From Sphingomonas_Q fennica_A (GTDB taxonomy: Bacteria > Pseudomonadota > Alphaproteobacteria > Sphingomonadales > Sphingomonadaceae), in the NCBI GenBank assembly GCA_036946415.1, contig JAQIJD010000003.1, positions 62,001 through 126,000 on the forward strand: a DNA stretch of 64,000 bases. The letters are read 5' to 3'. The notes beneath the pieces are model-generated. The model was not told the DNA's origin and searched no databases. It saw nothing but the letters and a program-made list of their open reading frames with translations. The translations under genes were made by a program, and so were the position numbers. Below, piece after piece: positions 34,076 to 42,494 of this stretch. Numbering within the stretch: the first letter of the stretch is position 1; each line of letters begins with the position of its first letter.

Positions 34076-34986
34076 GCGACGCGGGCCGGATCGACCGCTT
34101 CCTCGAGATGATGGCCGCCGAGGCCGGCGCCGCGCGCAACACGCTGATCGCCTATCGCACCGATCTGGCGGCGGCCTCCGCAACGCTCGGCGGAGACCTC
34201 GCCGGCGCCGATGCCGCCGCCATCGCCCGGCTGGCGGAAAGCTGGACGCCGCTCGCCCGCGCCACCGTCTCGCGCAAGGCGTCCGCCTGCCGCCGCTTCT
34301 TCGGCTTCCTCGCCGAGGAGGGGCTGCGCGCCGACGATCCCTCCGCCGCTCTGCCGCGCCCCGGCGCGGCGCGCGGCCTGCCGCGGGTGCTGGCTCATGG
34401 CGACGTCGATCGCCTGTTCGCCGCGATCGAGGAACGGCGCGCCGCGGCCGAGACGCCGCAGACGCTGCGGCTCGCCGCGCTGATCGAACTGCTCTACGGA
34501 TCGGGCCTGCGCGCGACCGAACTCGTGTCCCTCCCGCGCGCCGCCTTCCGCCGTGCCCAGCCCTATCTGATTCTGACGGGCAAGGGCGGGCGCGAGCGGC
34601 TGGTGCCCGTCTCAACCCGCGCCAACGCCGCGGTGGCGGCGTGGATCGTGCATGTGGCGGACGATCAGCCGTGGCTTTTCCCCTCCGGCAAGGGCCACCT
34701 CAGCCGGGTGCGCCTGTTCCAGCTGGTCCGCGCGCTGGCCGCCGATGCCGGCATCCCGCCCGAGCGCGTCTCTCCCCACGTCCTCCGCCACGCCTTCGCC
34801 ACCCATCTGCTGGAGGGCGGGGCGGACCTGCGTGCCTTGCAGACGATGCTCGGCCATGCCGACATCGCCACCACCGAAATCTACACGCATGTCGACAGCC
34901 GCCGGCTGGTCGATCTGGTCAACCAGCGCCATCCGCTCGCCCGCCCGCCCGTCACTCGCGTTGACGGGGCGGCGGGCATCGCCTAG
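34072..34986 (+). CDS. xerD: site-specific tyrosine recombinase XerD
   Basis: XerD with XerC resolves chromosome dimers at dif under FtsK control. The 304-residue protein has the SAM-like N-terminal core-binding domain and the catalytic domain with Arg in GSGLRATELVSLP, Lys in TGKGGRERLVPV, HVLRHAFATHLLEGG (His-x-x-Arg), the late His in LGHADIATTEIYTHV and the nucleophile Tyr in the same block. Length and lack of mobile-element neighbours support a housekeeping recombinase, not an integrase. It overlaps the preceding gene (ATGA) and is followed after 10 bases by accA. Confidence 0.94.
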   Translation: MSDAGRIDRFLEMMAAEAGAARNTLIAYRTDLAAASATLGGDLAGADAAAIARLAESWTPLARATVSRKASACRRFFGFLAEEGLRADDPSAALPRPGAARGLPRVLAHGDVDRLFAAIEERRAAAETPQTLRLAALIELLYGSGLRATELVSLPRAAFRRAQPYLILTGKGGRERLVPVSTRANAAVAAWIVHVADDQPWLFPSGKGHLSRVRLFQLVRALAADAGIPPERVSPHVLRHAFATHLLEGGADLRALQTMLGHADIATTEIYTHVDSRRLVDLVNQRHPLARPPVTRVDGAAGIA

Positions 34987-34996
34987 CCGCCGCTCC

Positions 34997-35938
34997 ATGG
35001 TCGCCTTCCTCGATTTCGAACGCCCCATCGCCGAATTGCAGGCGAAGATCGCCGAATTGCGCGAGACCGCGGAAAGCGGATCGATCGACATCGCCGCCGA
35101 GGTGACGCGGCTGGAGGCGCGCTCCGACAAATTGCTGCGCGACTGTTATGCCAAGCTGTCGCCCTGGCAGAAGACGCTGGTCGCGCGCCACCCCGAACGG
35201 CCGCATCTCAAACATTATATCGCCGGCTTCGTCGAGGACTGGATGCCGCTGGCCGGCGACCGCGCGTTCGCGGACGATCAGGCGATCATCGGCGGCTTCG
35301 GGCGGATCGGCGGGCGGCGGGCGATGGTGATCGGCCATGAGAAGGGCGACGATACCGCCAGCCGCCTCCGCCACAATTTCGGCATGGCCAAGCCCGAGGG
35401 CTACCGGAAGGCGATCCGCCTGATGCAGCTGGCCGACCGTTTCGGCCTGCCGGTGGTGACGTTGGTGGACACCTCCGGCGCCTTCCCCGGCATCCAGGCC
35501 GAGGAGCGCGGCCAGGCCGAGGCGATCGCGCGCTCGACCGAACAATGCCTGGCGCTCCGCGTGCCGCTGGTGGCGGCGGTGGTGGGCGAGGGAGGATCGG
35601 GCGGCGCGGTGGCGCTGGCCGCGGCCAATCGCGTGCTGATGTTCGAACATGCCGTCTATTCGGTGATCTCGCCCGAAGGCGCCTCCTCGATCCTGTGGCG
35701 GACGGCGGAAAAGGCGCCCGACGCGGCCGAGGCGATGAAGGTGACGGCGCAGGATCTGAAGCGGCTCGGCGTGGTCGATCGCGTGGTCGAGGAGCCGATG
35801 GGCGGTGCCCATCGCGCACCCTCCGTCGCCATCGCCGCACTCGGCCGCGCGATCGGCGAGGAGCTGGACGCGCTCGGCCGGATGGACGGCCCGGCGCTGG
35901 TGGCGCAGCGGCGCGAGAAGTTCCTGACCGTCGGCTGA
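34997..35938 (+). CDS. accA: acetyl-CoA carboxylase carboxyltransferase alpha subunit AccA
   Basis: AccA with AccD transfers the carboxyl group from biotin-BCCP to acetyl-CoA, making malonyl-CoA for fatty-acid synthesis. The 313-residue protein opens FLDFERPIAELQAKIAEL, and shows HPERPHLKHYI, GHEKGDDTASRLRHNFGMAKPEGYRKAIRLM, LVDTSGAFPGIQAEERGQ, and GEGGSGGAVALAAANRVLM, all conserved in the alpha subunit. It lies downstream of xerD, a placement common in alphaproteobacteria. Confidence 0.98.
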   Translation: MVAFLDFERPIAELQAKIAELRETAESGSIDIAAEVTRLEARSDKLLRDCYAKLSPWQKTLVARHPERPHLKHYIAGFVEDWMPLAGDRAFADDQAIIGGFGRIGGRRAMVIGHEKGDDTASRLRHNFGMAKPEGYRKAIRLMQLADRFGLPVVTLVDTSGAFPGIQAEERGQAEAIARSTEQCLALRVPLVAAVVGEGGSGGAVALAAANRVLMFEHAVYSVISPEGASSILWRTAEKAPDAAEAMKVTAQDLKRLGVVDRVVEEPMGGAHRAPSVAIAALGRAIGEELDALGRMDGPALVAQRREKFLTVG

Positions 35939-36006
35939 TCCGGCCTGGACGGCTGGAACCCGCCGCGCCCCTCGTTCTTTTCACCTCCGCAACGAGGGAG
36001 GTGGGG

Positions 36007-37437
36007 ATGCGGAAACTGTTCGCCGGCATGGCGCTGACGATGCTGCTCGGAGGCGCCGGCTATGGCGTCGCGCAGTCGGTGCGCAGCATCTCCGCGGCCG
36101 ACAAGGCGACGGGCGCCAAGGCGCATCCCGGCCTGCTCCAGGAATTCGGCGGGGCCTATACGGGGCGGCAGGCGGCCTATGCGACGCAGGTCGGCCGCAA
36201 GGTCGCGATCAGATCCGGCCTCGGCAATGCCGAGAGCGAATTCACCGTCACCTTGCTCGATTCGTCGGTCAACAACGCCTTCGCCATCCCCGGCGGCTAT
36301 GTCTACGTCACGCGCCAGCTGATGACGCTCGCCAACGACGAGGCGGAACTGGCCTCGGTGCTGGGGCATGAGGTGGGGCACGTCGCCGCGCGTCACTCGG
36401 CTTCGCGCAACCGCACCTCGATCTTCGGGCAGATCGCCTCGGTGGCGGCGGGCGTGCTGACGGGCAATCAGGCGGTCGGCCAGCTGGTCGGGCAGGGCGC
36501 GCAGCTCGTCACGCTGCGCTTCTCGCGCGCGCAGGAATATGCCGCCGACGATCTCGGCATCCGCTACATCACCGCCGCCGGCTGGGATCCCTTCGCCTCG
36601 GCGGACATGCTGGCGGCGCTCAACCGCCAGACCGCGCTCGATCAGGCGGTGGCGGGGCGGGAGGGGCAGGGCCTGCCGACCTGGGCCTCGACCCACCCCA
36701 ATGGCGAGGATCGCGTGCGACGCGCCGAAACGCAGGCCGCGAAGACCGGCGTGCAGCCCGGCACCCGCCCGCGCAATCGCGATACCTATCTGGCGCAGAT
36801 CGACGGCCTCGTCTGGGGCGACGACCCCAAGCAAGGCATCGTCGACGGGCAGACCTTCCGCCACCCGCAGCTGAAGATCGCGTTCACGGCACCCGCCGGC
36901 TTCCAGATGTCGAACGGCGCCGATGCCGTCACGGTCAGCGGATCGGGCGGGCAGGCGCAGTTCGGCGGCGGCAGCGGGGCGGCCGGGCTGGACCAGCATA
37001 TCCAGCAGGTCTTCGCCGGGCTCGGCCAGGGCGCGCAGCCCGGCCCGATCCAGCGCACGACGGTGAACGGCATGGCGGCCGCCTCGTCATCGACGCGCGC
37101 GCAGACGCAGCAGGGCGCGGTGGACGTCACCGTCTTCGCCTATACCGCCGGCACCGGCACCTATCATTTCCTGTTGCTGACCCCGGCCGGCAGCGGCCTC
37201 GGCCCCTTCCAGTCGATGGTGCAATCCTTCACCCGCCTGTCCGATGCGGAGGCGGCGCGGATTCGCGGCAAGCGCATCCAGATCGTTACCGTCGGGGCGG
37301 GGGACAGTGTCGCGACGCTGGCGCGCCGCATGGCCTTCGCCGACCGGCAGGAACAGCGCTTCCGTGTCCTCAACGGTCTGGAAGCGGACGGCGCGGTCCG
37401 CGCGGGCGAGAAGGTGAAGCTGGTCGTGAACGGCTAG
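36007..37437 (+). CDS. exported M48-family zinc metalloprotease with LysM-like C-terminus
   Basis: The 476-residue protein has a signal peptide (KLFAGMALTMLLGGAGYGVA), then an M48 catalytic domain: FAIPGGYVYVTRQLM, the zinc site LGHEVGHVAARHS (His121, His125) and the third-ligand Glu in EYAADDLG. A serine/glycine linker and a C-terminal part similar to LysM (VTVGAGDSVATLARRMAF then LNGLEADGAVRAGEKVKLVV) suggest attachment to peptidoglycan. Family relatives such as BepA/LoiP act in outer-membrane protein quality control; that role is inferred. GAGGGAGGTGGGG precedes the ATG. Confidence 0.92.
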   Translation: MRKLFAGMALTMLLGGAGYGVAQSVRSISAADKATGAKAHPGLLQEFGGAYTGRQAAYATQVGRKVAIRSGLGNAESEFTVTLLDSSVNNAFAIPGGYVYVTRQLMTLANDEAELASVLGHEVGHVAARHSASRNRTSIFGQIASVAAGVLTGNQAVGQLVGQGAQLVTLRFSRAQEYAADDLGIRYITAAGWDPFASADMLAALNRQTALDQAVAGREGQGLPTWASTHPNGEDRVRRAETQAAKTGVQPGTRPRNRDTYLAQIDGLVWGDDPKQGIVDGQTFRHPQLKIAFTAPAGFQMSNGADAVTVSGSGGQAQFGGGSGAAGLDQHIQQVFAGLGQGAQPGPIQRTTVNGMAAASSSTRAQTQQGAVDVTVFAYTAGTGTYHFLLLTPAGSGLGPFQSMVQSFTRLSDAEAARIRGKRIQIVTVGAGDSVATLARRMAFADRQEQRFRVLNGLEADGAVRAGEKVKLVVNG

Positions 37438-37580
37438 GCGGCGATCGCGCGCCGCGGACGGACCATCCGCCCCCCGAACGCCGCCGCCAGCGCGATGCCG
37501 CCACCCAACACGATCCCCTCGACACCGATGACGGCGCCGATATCAAGACCGGCGGCGAGCAGCTTTATCAGGATTGCCAT
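37434..37580 (-). CDS. 48-residue hydrophobic protein, unknown
   Basis: MAILIKLLAAGLDIGAVIGV leads into EGIVLGGGIALAAAFGG and ends in a basic tail (RMVRPRRAIAA). It has one or two short hydrophobic segments with many Gly/Ala and looks like a small membrane protein. A GAGG ribosome site lies 9 bases before the ATG. Its 3' end overlaps the M48 protease stop by 4 bases, tail to tail. It lies past the flp terminator, so it probably has its own promoter. Confidence 0.5.
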   Translation of the reverse strand: MAILIKLLAAGLDIGAVIGVEGIVLGGGIALAAAFGGRMVRPRRAIAA

Positions 37581-37620
37581 CTCATCCTCACGCATCAATG
37601 TTCGGGGCGGCGCCCGCAAA

Positions 37621-37653
37621 AAGGCCGGCGGCGATAGCCTCGCCGCCGGCCTT
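37621..37653 (-). terminator. intrinsic terminator after the Flp pilin gene
   Basis: A 14-bp perfect stem (37621-37634 with 37640-37653) and a 5-base loop; on the minus strand it is followed by six T residues. It is placed 30 bases past the flp stop and so ends that transcript. Confidence 0.88.
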
Positions 37654-37682
37654 TCGTTCACTCGATCCTGACGGATCCGGGT

Positions 37683-37850
37683 TTAGCTCGCCGGGATGGC
37701 GGCCGCGACCTTGTTGAACTGAACCTTGAGGTTCGTGCCGATCGTCGTCATCGCGGTGATCGCGGCGACCGCGATCAAGGCGGCGATGAGGCCGTATTCG
37801 ATGGCGGTGGCGCCCTTCTCGTTCTTGATGAACTTCTTGATGAACAGCAT
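37683..37850 (-). CDS. Flp/Fap-type pilin subunit (55 aa)
   Basis: The product begins MLFIKKFIKNEKGATAIEYG and continues LIAALIAVAAITAMTTIGTN, ending VQFNKVAAAIPAS. The G-A-T-A-I-E-Y-G segment is the Flp prepilin signature: a basic leader cleaved after Gly13 by a TadV-type peptidase, with the Glu-Tyr at positions 5-6 of the mature pilin. It is the structural subunit of tight-adherence (Tad) pili. No tad/cpa assembly gene is present in the window, so it is an orphan copy or the machinery is elsewhere. A GGAGATCAGAC ribosome region precedes the ATG and its own terminator follows. Confidence 0.93.
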   Translation of the reverse strand: MLFIKKFIKNEKGATAIEYGLIAALIAVAAITAMTTIGTNLKVQFNKVAAAIPAS

Positions 37851-37947
37851 GTCTGATCTCCTTGGCAGGTGCCGTCGTCTACCCGTCCGCTCGCCCGCCA
37901 GACGGGTTCGCTGGAGATCGTCCTAAAGTCGGGTGGTTGAAGAATGC

Positions 37948-38808
37948 TTAATGTCGCGCCCGCAAAGCACTGGCGAGAGATGTCTTTCCCGATCCCGGCC
38001 GGGCGGGGCGCGGCTGATCGGCGGAGGGCGCCCAGGCGGTGACGGTGACGATCTCGAACCGTTCGGTGACGCGCCCGTCCGGCCCCGCCTCGGCCGCGAA
38101 TCGTTCGAAGATGGCGGCCAGACGCGTGCGGGTGAGGGGCGGGCGGTCGCCCGTCAGCATATTGGTCCACGCCATACCGCGCAGATCGTGCATCAGCCGG
38201 ATCGGATCGGCGTAGGAAACCTCGATCGTCTCGACGTCCGCCACCGGCAGCGCAAAGCCGGCGCGCAGCAGCAGGTCGCCCGCCGCGCGGACCTCGATCT
38301 GCGGGTGGATGCGCGCCGGCACGCCGCCGCCCGCCGCCATGTCCCCCGCCAGCAGCGCCTGCCGCAGCGCCGGCAGCGATCCGGCCCCGGCGAAGGCGGC
38401 GAGGAACAGGCCGTCCGGCCGCAGCAGCGCCCGCGCCAGCGCGAGCGCGCCGGGCAGGTCGCCCACCTGATCGAGCACGCCGGCCGAGACGATCAGGTCG
38501 AACGTGCCGGGCGGGGCGATCGGCCGGTCCTCCACGGCCTGCACGCCGCCCGCCACCGCCGCGAATCGCGCGCCGGCATCGATGCTCTGCACGGGCACGC
38601 CGCGGGCCGTCAGCGCACGGCCCAGCCGCCCGTCCCAGCAGCCGAGATCGAGCGCGGCGGTGAAGCGGCGCGTGACCGTATCCAGCCGGTCGAGCAGCCC
38701 CTCGCCGATCCGTTCGATCAGGAAGTCGTGGGTTGCGAAGCGGGCCTGCGCGCGATCCCGGCGCAGGCGGCGGCGGTTGCCGTCGAAGATGTCGGGCGTG
38801 TCGCTCAT
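37948..38808 (-). CDS. class I SAM-dependent methyltransferase (BioC/NDUFAF5-like)
   Basis: The 286-residue protein contains SAM motif I as ALDLGCWDGRLGRALTARG, motif II as FDLIVSAGVLDQVGDLPGAL and motif III as LLRPDGLFLAAFAG. N-terminal FDGNRRRLRRDRAQARFATHDFL, ADPIRLMHDLRGMAWTNML and the overall layout match NDUFAF5-like proteins, which hydroxylate or modify a complex I subunit in mitochondria; the bacterial role is unclear. It is divergent from comF, 42 bases apart, an arrangement found often in sphingomonads. Confidence 0.87.
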   Translation of the reverse strand: MSDTPDIFDGNRRRLRRDRAQARFATHDFLIERIGEGLLDRLDTVTRRFTAALDLGCWDGRLGRALTARGVPVQSIDAGARFAAVAGGVQAVEDRPIAPPGTFDLIVSAGVLDQVGDLPGALALARALLRPDGLFLAAFAGAGSLPALRQALLAGDMAAGGGVPARIHPQIEVRAAGDLLLRAGFALPVADVETIEVSYADPIRLMHDLRGMAWTNMLTGDRPPLTRTRLAAIFERFAAEAGPDGRVTERFEIVTVTAWAPSADQPRPARPGSGKTSLASALRARH

Positions 38809-38850
38809 CGCTGGCCTTGTGCCCGGCGGGGGGACGGCGGACAAGCGCGC

Positions 38851-39609
38851 ATGGGATGGGGCGCAGCGATCCGGGGCGGGGCGAAGGCGGCGGGGCGCGG
38901 CATCGTCGGCTTCGCGCTGCCGCCGCGCTGCGCCGGTTGCGGTGCGATCCAAAGCGAGGACCACCGCTTCTGCCTCGCCTGCTGGCAGGCGCTGGGCCTG
39001 GGTGCGGCCCGCCCCGTCTGCCCGCGCTGCGCTCTGCCGATCGATGCGGGCGACGAGGCGCCCTGCACCGGCTGTCGCGCCGATCCGCCGCCGTGGGATG
39101 CGGCGCGGGCCGCCGTCGCCTACGGCCCGGTCGCGCGCGGCATCGCGCTCCGGCTGAAGCATGGCGGGCGGATCGGCCTTGCCGAGACGATGGCGCGGCA
39201 GATGCTGCGGCTGGTGCCGCCGGGCGATCCGCCGCTGCTGGTGCCGGTGCCGCTCCACCGCCGCCGCATCTGGTGGCGGGGCTATAATCAGGCGGCGCTG
39301 ATCGCGCGCCGGCTGGCGGCGGCGGGCGCGGGCACGTTGGCGGTGGACGCGATCCGCCGCGCCCGGCCGACCCCGCTGCTCCGCGGCCTCGGTGCCCGCG
39401 CGCGCCGGCAGGCGGTGCGCGGCGCCTTCACGCCCGCGCCCGGTGCGACGGTGGCGGGCCGGCGGGTGATCTTGGTGGACGACGTGCTGACCACCGGCGC
39501 CACCGCCGCCGCCTGCGCACAGGTGCTGCGCCGCGCGGGGGCGGCCCGGATCGAGGTGATCGTCTGGGCGCGGGTGAACCGGCCGGGCGGCGACGTGTTT
39601 GACTTTTGA
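38851..39609 (+). CDS. comF: ComF-family phosphoribosyltransferase-like protein
   Basis: The 252-residue protein has the ComF N-terminal double zinc finger (CAGCGAIQSEDHRFCLACW, then CPRCALPIDAG and CTGCRADPP) and the C-terminal type I PRTase domain with the PRPP loop VILVDDVLTTGATAAACA. ComF is needed for DNA uptake in naturally competent bacteria, while in others its role is open. Next gene is grxC after 39 bases, and together with the nitrilase and DUF1178 genes forms a rightward operon. Confidence 0.94.
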   Translation: MGWGAAIRGGAKAAGRGIVGFALPPRCAGCGAIQSEDHRFCLACWQALGLGAARPVCPRCALPIDAGDEAPCTGCRADPPPWDAARAAVAYGPVARGIALRLKHGGRIGLAETMARQMLRLVPPGDPPLLVPVPLHRRRIWWRGYNQAALIARRLAAAGAGTLAVDAIRRARPTPLLRGLGARARRQAVRGAFTPAPGATVAGRRVILVDDVLTTGATAAACAQVLRRAGAARIEVIVWARVNRPGGDVFDF

Positions 39610-39648
39610 AGGCGCCCTCCCAATGAGGGCGCGCGACCGGAGGACGCC

Positions 39649-39906
39649 ATGCCGCAGATCGAGATCTACACCAAGATGATGTGCCCCTATTGCAGCCGCG
39701 CCAAGGCGCTGCTCGACAAGAAGGGCGCCGCCTATCAGGAACATGACATCACCATGGGCGGCCCCAAGCGGCAGGAGATGCTGGCCCGCGCCAACGGCAA
39801 GACGACGGTGCCGCAGATCTTCATCGGCGAGACGCATGTCGGCGGATCGGACGATCTGGCGGCGCTGGAACGGGCCGGCAAGCTGGACGCGCTGCTCGCC
39901 GCCTGA
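39649..39906 (+). CDS. grxC: glutaredoxin 3 GrxC
   Basis: An 85-residue dithiol glutaredoxin. The active site is MMCPYCSRAKALLDKKG, glutathione-binding TVPQIFIGETHVGG supplies the cis-Pro, and GGSDDLAALERAGKLDALL ends the fold. It reduces disulfides and glutathionylated proteins in the cytosol. The stop shares one base with the start of the amidase gene. Confidence 0.96.
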   Translation: MPQIEIYTKMMCPYCSRAKALLDKKGAAYQEHDITMGGPKRQEMLARANGKTTVPQIFIGETHVGGSDDLAALERAGKLDALLAA

Positions 39907-40727
39907 TGCGCGCCGCTTTGTTCCAGACGACGACGGGCATCGATCCGGAGGCCGCGGCAGACGCGCTGGCGGGGGCGATCCGCGATGCCGCGGCGCAGGG
40001 CGCGGACATCCTGTTCACGCCCGAGATGACCAATATCGTCGATCGGAACGCGACGCGCGCCGATGCGCATCTGGCCGACGAGGCGGCGGACCGCGTGTTG
40101 GCGCGCGCCCGTGCCGAGGCGGCGGGAACGGGCCTGTGGGTCGCGATCGGATCGCTGGCGGTGCGGGCGGGAGCGGGCATCGCCAACCGCTCCTTCCTGA
40201 TCGATGGCTTCGGCCACGTCCGCGCCCGCTACGACAAGATGCACCTGTTCGACGTCGATCTGCCGACGGGCGAGCGGTGGCGCGAATCGGATCGCTATGC
40301 GGCGGGCACCGGCGCGGTCGCGGCGGAGACGCCGTGGGGGCGCTTCGGTCTCTCGATCTGCTACGATCTGCGCTTTCCGGCGCTCTATGCCGCGCTGGCG
40401 GAGGCGGGGGCGACGATCCTCGCCGTGCCCGCCGCCTTCACCGTGCCGACCGGCCGGGCGCATTGGCACACTTTGCTGCGCGCCCGCGCGATCGAGGCGG
40501 GCGCGTTCGTCGTCGCCGCCGCGCAGACCGGCACGCATGCCGACGGGCGCGAGACCTTCGGCCATTCGCTGGTGGTCGATCCGTGGGGCGAGGTGCTGCT
40601 CGACATGGAGAAGGCGCCCGGCGTCGCCACCGTCGATCTCGACATGGCGGTGCTGGCGGACGTGCGCGCGCGCATCCCCGCCCTCCGCCACCGCCGCGCG
40701 ATCGGGGCGGTGACGGTCGCGCCATGA
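39906..40727 (+). CDS. carbon-nitrogen hydrolase (Nit-like amidase)
   Basis: The 273-residue protein is of the nitrilase superfamily with the Glu-Lys-Cys triad: Glu in DILFTPEMTNI, Lys in RYDKMHLFDVDLP and Cys in FGLSICYDLRFPALY. It is close to the Nit1/Nit2 type that repairs deaminated glutathione, and its position after grxC supports a glutathione-related role, which is inference. The stop overlaps the next ATG (ATGA). Confidence 0.92.
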   Translation: MRAALFQTTTGIDPEAAADALAGAIRDAAAQGADILFTPEMTNIVDRNATRADAHLADEAADRVLARARAEAAGTGLWVAIGSLAVRAGAGIANRSFLIDGFGHVRARYDKMHLFDVDLPTGERWRESDRYAAGTGAVAAETPWGRFGLSICYDLRFPALYAALAEAGATILAVPAAFTVPTGRAHWHTLLRARAIEAGAFVVAAAQTGTHADGRETFGHSLVVDPWGEVLLDMEKAPGVATVDLDMAVLADVRARIPALRHRRAIGAVTVAP

Positions 40728-41146
40728 TCGTGTTCGATCTGGCCTGCGGCTCCGGCCACGTCTTCGAGGCGTGGTTCGGATCGAGCGACGATTACGAAGG
40801 GCAGAAGGCGCGGGGCCTCGTCTCCTGCCCGGTCTGCGGCAGCGACACGGTCGACAAGGCGGTGATGGCCCCGCGCGTCGCCCCCAAGGGCAATGCCGGG
40901 CCACCCGTGGCGGAGGCCAAGGCGATGCTCGCGAAGATGGCGGCGCTCCAGCAGAAGATGCTGGCCGACGCCAGCTACGTCGGGCGCGATTTCGCCACCC
41001 AGGCGCGCGCGATGCACGAGGGGGACCGCCCGCAGGCGGCGATCTATGGCGAGGTGACGGCGCCGGAAGCGAAATCGCTGATCGAGGACGGCGTGCCCGT
41101 GGCGCCGCTGCCGATCCCGGTTCGCCCGCCGGGGCAGGACAATTGA
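40724..41146 (+). CDS. DUF1178 family protein with a zinc-ribbon-like N-terminus
   Basis: The 140-residue protein opens MIVFDLACGSGHVFEAWFGS, then has a C-x-x-C pair in VSCPVCGSDTVDKAVMAP, with an earlier Cys8 and His12 completing a probable zinc ribbon. The rest is helical with FATQARAMHEGDRPQAAIYG, a DUF1178 signature. Function unknown; it co-occurs with the Nit-like amidase across alphaproteobacteria. Overlaps the amidase gene by 4 bases. Confidence 0.93.
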   Translation: MIVFDLACGSGHVFEAWFGSSDDYEGQKARGLVSCPVCGSDTVDKAVMAPRVAPKGNAGPPVAEAKAMLAKMAALQQKMLADASYVGRDFATQARAMHEGDRPQAAIYGEVTAPEAKSLIEDGVPVAPLPIPVRPPGQDN

Positions 41147-41156
41147 CCGCGGACGG

Positions 41157-41229
<73 letters not shown>

Positions 41230-41293
41230 GCGTGCCGGACCCATGGCGCAAGGCGCGGCGGAAATCCAGCATCGCCGCGGCGGCAGGGGGGAT

Positions 41294-41421
41294 TTCGCGC
41301 AGAGATGCAGAGGCGCAGAGAGGTTGCGCGCGAATGGCGCGAAGCGCCCTTATTCGGTCGTTCAAGAGAAGGCGGCTTCGCCGCAAGCGCAACATCTCTG
41401 CGCCTCCGCGTCTCTGCGCGA
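41294..41421. repeat. inverted-repeat element, copy 2
   Basis: Left arm near 41294-41332 (TTCGCGCAGAGATGCAGAGG and on) and right arm near 41384-41421 are imperfect reverse complements of about 38 bases. The inside holds further small hairpins (GGCGCGAAGCGCC and GGCGGCTTCGCCG). The arm sequence matches copy 1 at 15189-15325, although the interiors differ. It lies between the tRNA-Thr gene and the 3' end of the dsrE-like gene. Confidence 0.78.
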
Positions 41422-41433
41422 TAAAAGTCTGTC

Positions 41434-41748
41434 CTAACCGATCGCCAGCCGGTCGTCCCCCAGCTCCGCCATCAGCCCCACCGGCCCGCCATAGGTAAGC
41501 CGCTGGTCGAGCGTGTCGGCGGACAGCCCCGCCTCGGCCAGTCCGGTCTGGCAGACGAGCACGACGACCCCCGCGGCCAGCGCCTCGGCCCACAGCGGCT
41601 CGGCCTGATCGGCCGCCAGCGCCGCCGCCGCCCCCTCCAGAAACAGCCGCGCCCGCCCGCCCAGCGCCACGGTCGCCAACAGCAGCACCAGCGCCGTCCG
41701 CAGCCGGGCGGGGTCTGCGGTGCCGAGCGCGATCATCAGCCCGCGCAT
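41434..41748 (-). CDS. DsrE-family protein
   Basis: The 104-residue protein resembles DsrE/TusD-type small sulfur-related proteins: LMIALGTADPARLRTALVLLLATVALGGRARLFLEGAA followed by VVVLVCQTGLAEAGLS with the single conserved Cys66, then LTYGGPVGLMAEL. In characterised relatives such a Cys carries persulfide. It overlaps the E1-like gene by 13 bases, so it is translated with it, hinting at a shared sulfur-transfer job (inference). Confidence 0.8.
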   Translation of the reverse strand: MRGLMIALGTADPARLRTALVLLLATVALGGRARLFLEGAAAALAADQAEPLWAEALAAGVVVLVCQTGLAEAGLSADTLDQRLTYGGPVGLMAELGDDRLAIG

Positions 41749-42494
41749 CGGCAGGCCGGGTCTTTCGGCACCGCGATGGTGCGCGTCCGCATCGACAACG
41801 CGTCGATCAGCAGCAGCCGCCCGGCCGGGTCGTCGCCGAAGGGGACGAGCGCGCGGATCGCCTCCAGCGCCGCCCAGCTGCCGACGATGCCGGTCAGCGC
41901 TCCCACCACGCCCTGATCCGCGCAGGAAACGTCCGCCCGCCCCGGATCGGCGCCGACGAGACAGCGGTAGCAGGGCCGCCCCGCCTCCCACCCGCGATAG
42001 ACCGCGATCTGCCCGTCGAACGGCCCGACCGCTGCCGAGACGAGCGGGATACCCAGTGCCAGCGCCGCATCCGCCACGGCGAGGCGGGTTGCGAAACTGT
42101 CCGATCCGTCGATCACCACGTCGGCGCCGGCCAGCAGGTCACGCGCATTGTCTGCATCGATCCGCCGGTCGATCGGCGTCACCGCCACGTCGGGATTGAG
42201 CCGCTGCACGGCATTGGCCGCCATCGCCGCCTTGTGCGCCCCCACGTCGCGCATCGCGTAGAGCGTCTGCCGCTGGAGGTTCGACAAAGCGACGCGATCG
42301 TCGTCGACGATCGTCAGCCGGCCGACGCCCGACGCCGCCAGATACTGGATCGCGGGCGATCCGATCCCGCCCGCGCCCACCAGCGCGACATGGGCCGCCA
42401 GCAGCCGCCGCTGCCCCGCGCCGCCGATCTCGCGCAGGATGATGTGGCGGGCGTAGCGGTCGAGCTGGGCATCCGTCAGGTCCGGCGCGGTCAT
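41736..42494 (-). CDS. E1-like adenylyltransferase of the ThiF/MoeB/HesA family
   Basis: These enzymes adenylate the C-terminal Gly of ubiquitin-like sulfur carriers such as MoaD or ThiS. The 252-residue protein has DRYARHIILREIGGAGQRRL, the ATP loop VALVGAGGIGSPAIQYLAASG, VDDDRVALSNLQRQTLY, DGSDSFATRLAVADAAL and two C-x-x-C or C-x-C zinc pairs (PCYRCLVG and ACRCAG). No rhodanese domain follows. No sulfur carrier gene is visible in this operon, so the partner is unknown. Its ATG overlaps the dut stop (ATGA). Confidence 0.93.
   Translation of the reverse strand: MTAPDLTDAQLDRYARHIILREIGGAGQRRLLAAHVALVGAGGIGSPAIQYLAASGVGRLTIVDDDRVALSNLQRQTLYAMRDVGAHKAAMAANAVQRLNPDVAVTPIDRRIDADNARDLLAGADVVIDGSDSFATRLAVADAALALGIPLVSAAVGPFDGQIAVYRGWEAGRPCYRCLVGADPGRADVSCADQGVVGALTGIVGSWAALEAIRALVPFGDDPAGRLLLIDALSMRTRTIAVPKDPACRCAG

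Noticed and set aside
34072..34986. The tyrosine recombinase as an integrase marking a mobile element.
   Set aside because: It has XerD length and motifs, lies in a coupled housekeeping group with accA, and no att-like repeats, tRNA target or cargo genes are adjacent.
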